Shown piece by piece: positions 63,508-64,000 of a stretch of DNA of 64,000 nucleotides (its first letter is position 1; every line of letters begins with the position of its first letter). This stretch comes from Coleofasciculus sp. FACHB-T130. Lineage in GTDB: Bacteria > Cyanobacteriota > Cyanobacteriia > Cyanobacteriales > FACHB-T130. The notes under the pieces are model-generated. The model worked only from the letters and a program-made list of their open reading frames with translations. It made no database searches and was not told the DNA's origin. The DNA is taken from assembly GCF_014695375.1 (NCBI RefSeq), contig NZ_JACJOG010000045.1, forward strand, positions 62,001 to 126,000, read 5' to 3'. The position numbers and the translations under genes are program-made.

Positions 63508-64000
63508 TTATCTCTTGGATTGATTCTCAAGAAAATCGTCCACCACGGCTTGCGCTTCCGGTGGAATCTCAGTAACGAGACGAATCGGGAAAGCGTCTGT
63601 TGAAGCCAACTGAGCATATTCTGGGGTGAGGAAAATCGCGTACTTGGCAGCATCATCGGTGAGTTGTGCTGCCATTGCCAGCGCGATCGCTTTCATGTAG
63701 CTGCGGATGGCAACCGCCTGTTCGCCAACGATTTCCCCGCCCGTGTACAGTGTATTCGGTTGTCTCGCTTGATCTTGGGTAGTGCTGGGATCTTTCACAC
63801 TCAGATGGGTGCTTCCCACTACACCCACCAGCCATTTTGGAGCGGGTATTTTAGAAAATCCAATAATTTGTTCGGTTAAAGCCGGAGTCGTCTTATCGGC
63901 GGAAGCGGCTTCAATTAAAGTGGGGACTTGCACGGCGCTTAAACCCGTTTCGCCAAAGAGTAAAGAAGTGGTGGGATTGAACGCGATCGCTGCTTTTACC
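63508..64000 (-). CDS. Alpha/beta hydrolase, C-terminal part, cut by right window edge
   Basis: The frame is open from the right edge to a stop at 63508. Readable sequence begins GKAAIAFNPTTSLLFG and continues through VPTLIEAASADKTTP (acid region) and VVGSTHLSVKDP (catalytic His). This matches the C-terminal half of the secreted-type alpha/beta hydrolases common in cyanobacteria (DUF1400-associated, platelet-activating-factor acetylhydrolase-like). A GTG at 63933 is only an internal codon. The nucleophile lies outside the window. Confidence 0.75.
   Translation of the reverse strand, partial: VKAAIAFNPTTSLLFGETGLSAVQVPTLIEAASADKTTPALTEQIIGFSKIPAPKWLVGVVGSTHLSVKDPSTTQDQARQPNTLYTGGEIVGEQAVAIRSYMKAIALAMAAQLTDDAAKYAIFLTPEYAQLASTDAFPIRLVTEIPPEAQAVVDDFLENQSKR

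Overview
The window comes from a cyanobacterium. The palindrome GCGATCGC (HIP1) recurs throughout. A 38-residue psbM gene encodes a photosystem II subunit. Other cyanobacterial markers are the tig-clpP-clpX operon, the asd-dapA-RNase J cluster, a DUF502 gene next to nusB, a carotenoid oxygenase, a BT1-type folate transporter and heptamer-type short tandem repeats. An HpsJ-like gene hints at a filamentous, hormogonium-forming type (Oscillatoria/Coleofasciculus-like), but the genus cannot be fixed from this sequence. No rRNA, tRNA, CRISPR array, intact insertion sequence or prophage was seen.

Layout. 1-993: 3' part of an MFS transporter. 1150-9800: the most unusual block, with a Rieske oxygenase, an alpha-oxoamine-synthase-type PLP enzyme, a B12-binding/DUF4070 radical SAM enzyme, a GNAT-type acyltransferase and an NAD-dependent epimerase/reductase. 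A DevA/DevC-like ABC exporter pair follows. The PLP enzyme, GNAT and SDR together resemble the core of bacterial ceramide synthesis (Spt, bCerS, CerR), so I read this as a candidate sphingolipid-like or other long-chain amino-lipid pathway. 9869-13212: DnaG primase and a class III cyclase. 13800-16806: HpsJ-like protein, glycosyltransferase, DUF502 membrane protein. 16975-19557: nusB and ftsY. 19680-24028: lumenal pentapeptide protein, GHL10 hydrolase, small membrane protein, glutathione S-transferase remnant, alpha/beta hydrolase. 24143-27797: tig-clpP-clpX (minus strand). 28246-32314: asd, dapA, RNase J. 32469-39902: an RND pump, its adaptor, a divergent PadR regulator and a TolC-like channel. 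40030-41171: a [2Fe-2S] ferredoxin, a RelE/ParE toxin remnant in a HIP1-dense stretch, and psbM. 41283-48148: universal stress protein, CHASE2 adenylate cyclase, BT1 transporter, carotenoid oxygenase. 48324-56935: a glycosyltransferase with C-terminal repeats, a large multi-PAS histidine kinase overlapping its response regulator, and a REC-PAS-GGDEF-EAL protein. 56932-64000: coaE, tldD, two paralogous glycine-zipper stress proteins around a BON lipoprotein, a secreted protein of unknown function and the end of an alpha/beta hydrolase.

A second theme is invasion of genes by small palindromic repeats. Such elements lie in frame in the Rieske protein, FtsY, PadR, the histidine kinase (two near-identical copies) and the GGDEF domain. 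Heptamer arrays occupy several intergenic gaps, and one supplies the start codon of a small membrane protein. Signalling is well represented: two class III cyclases with different substrate-residue pairs, one large histidine kinase and one c-di-GMP turnover protein.
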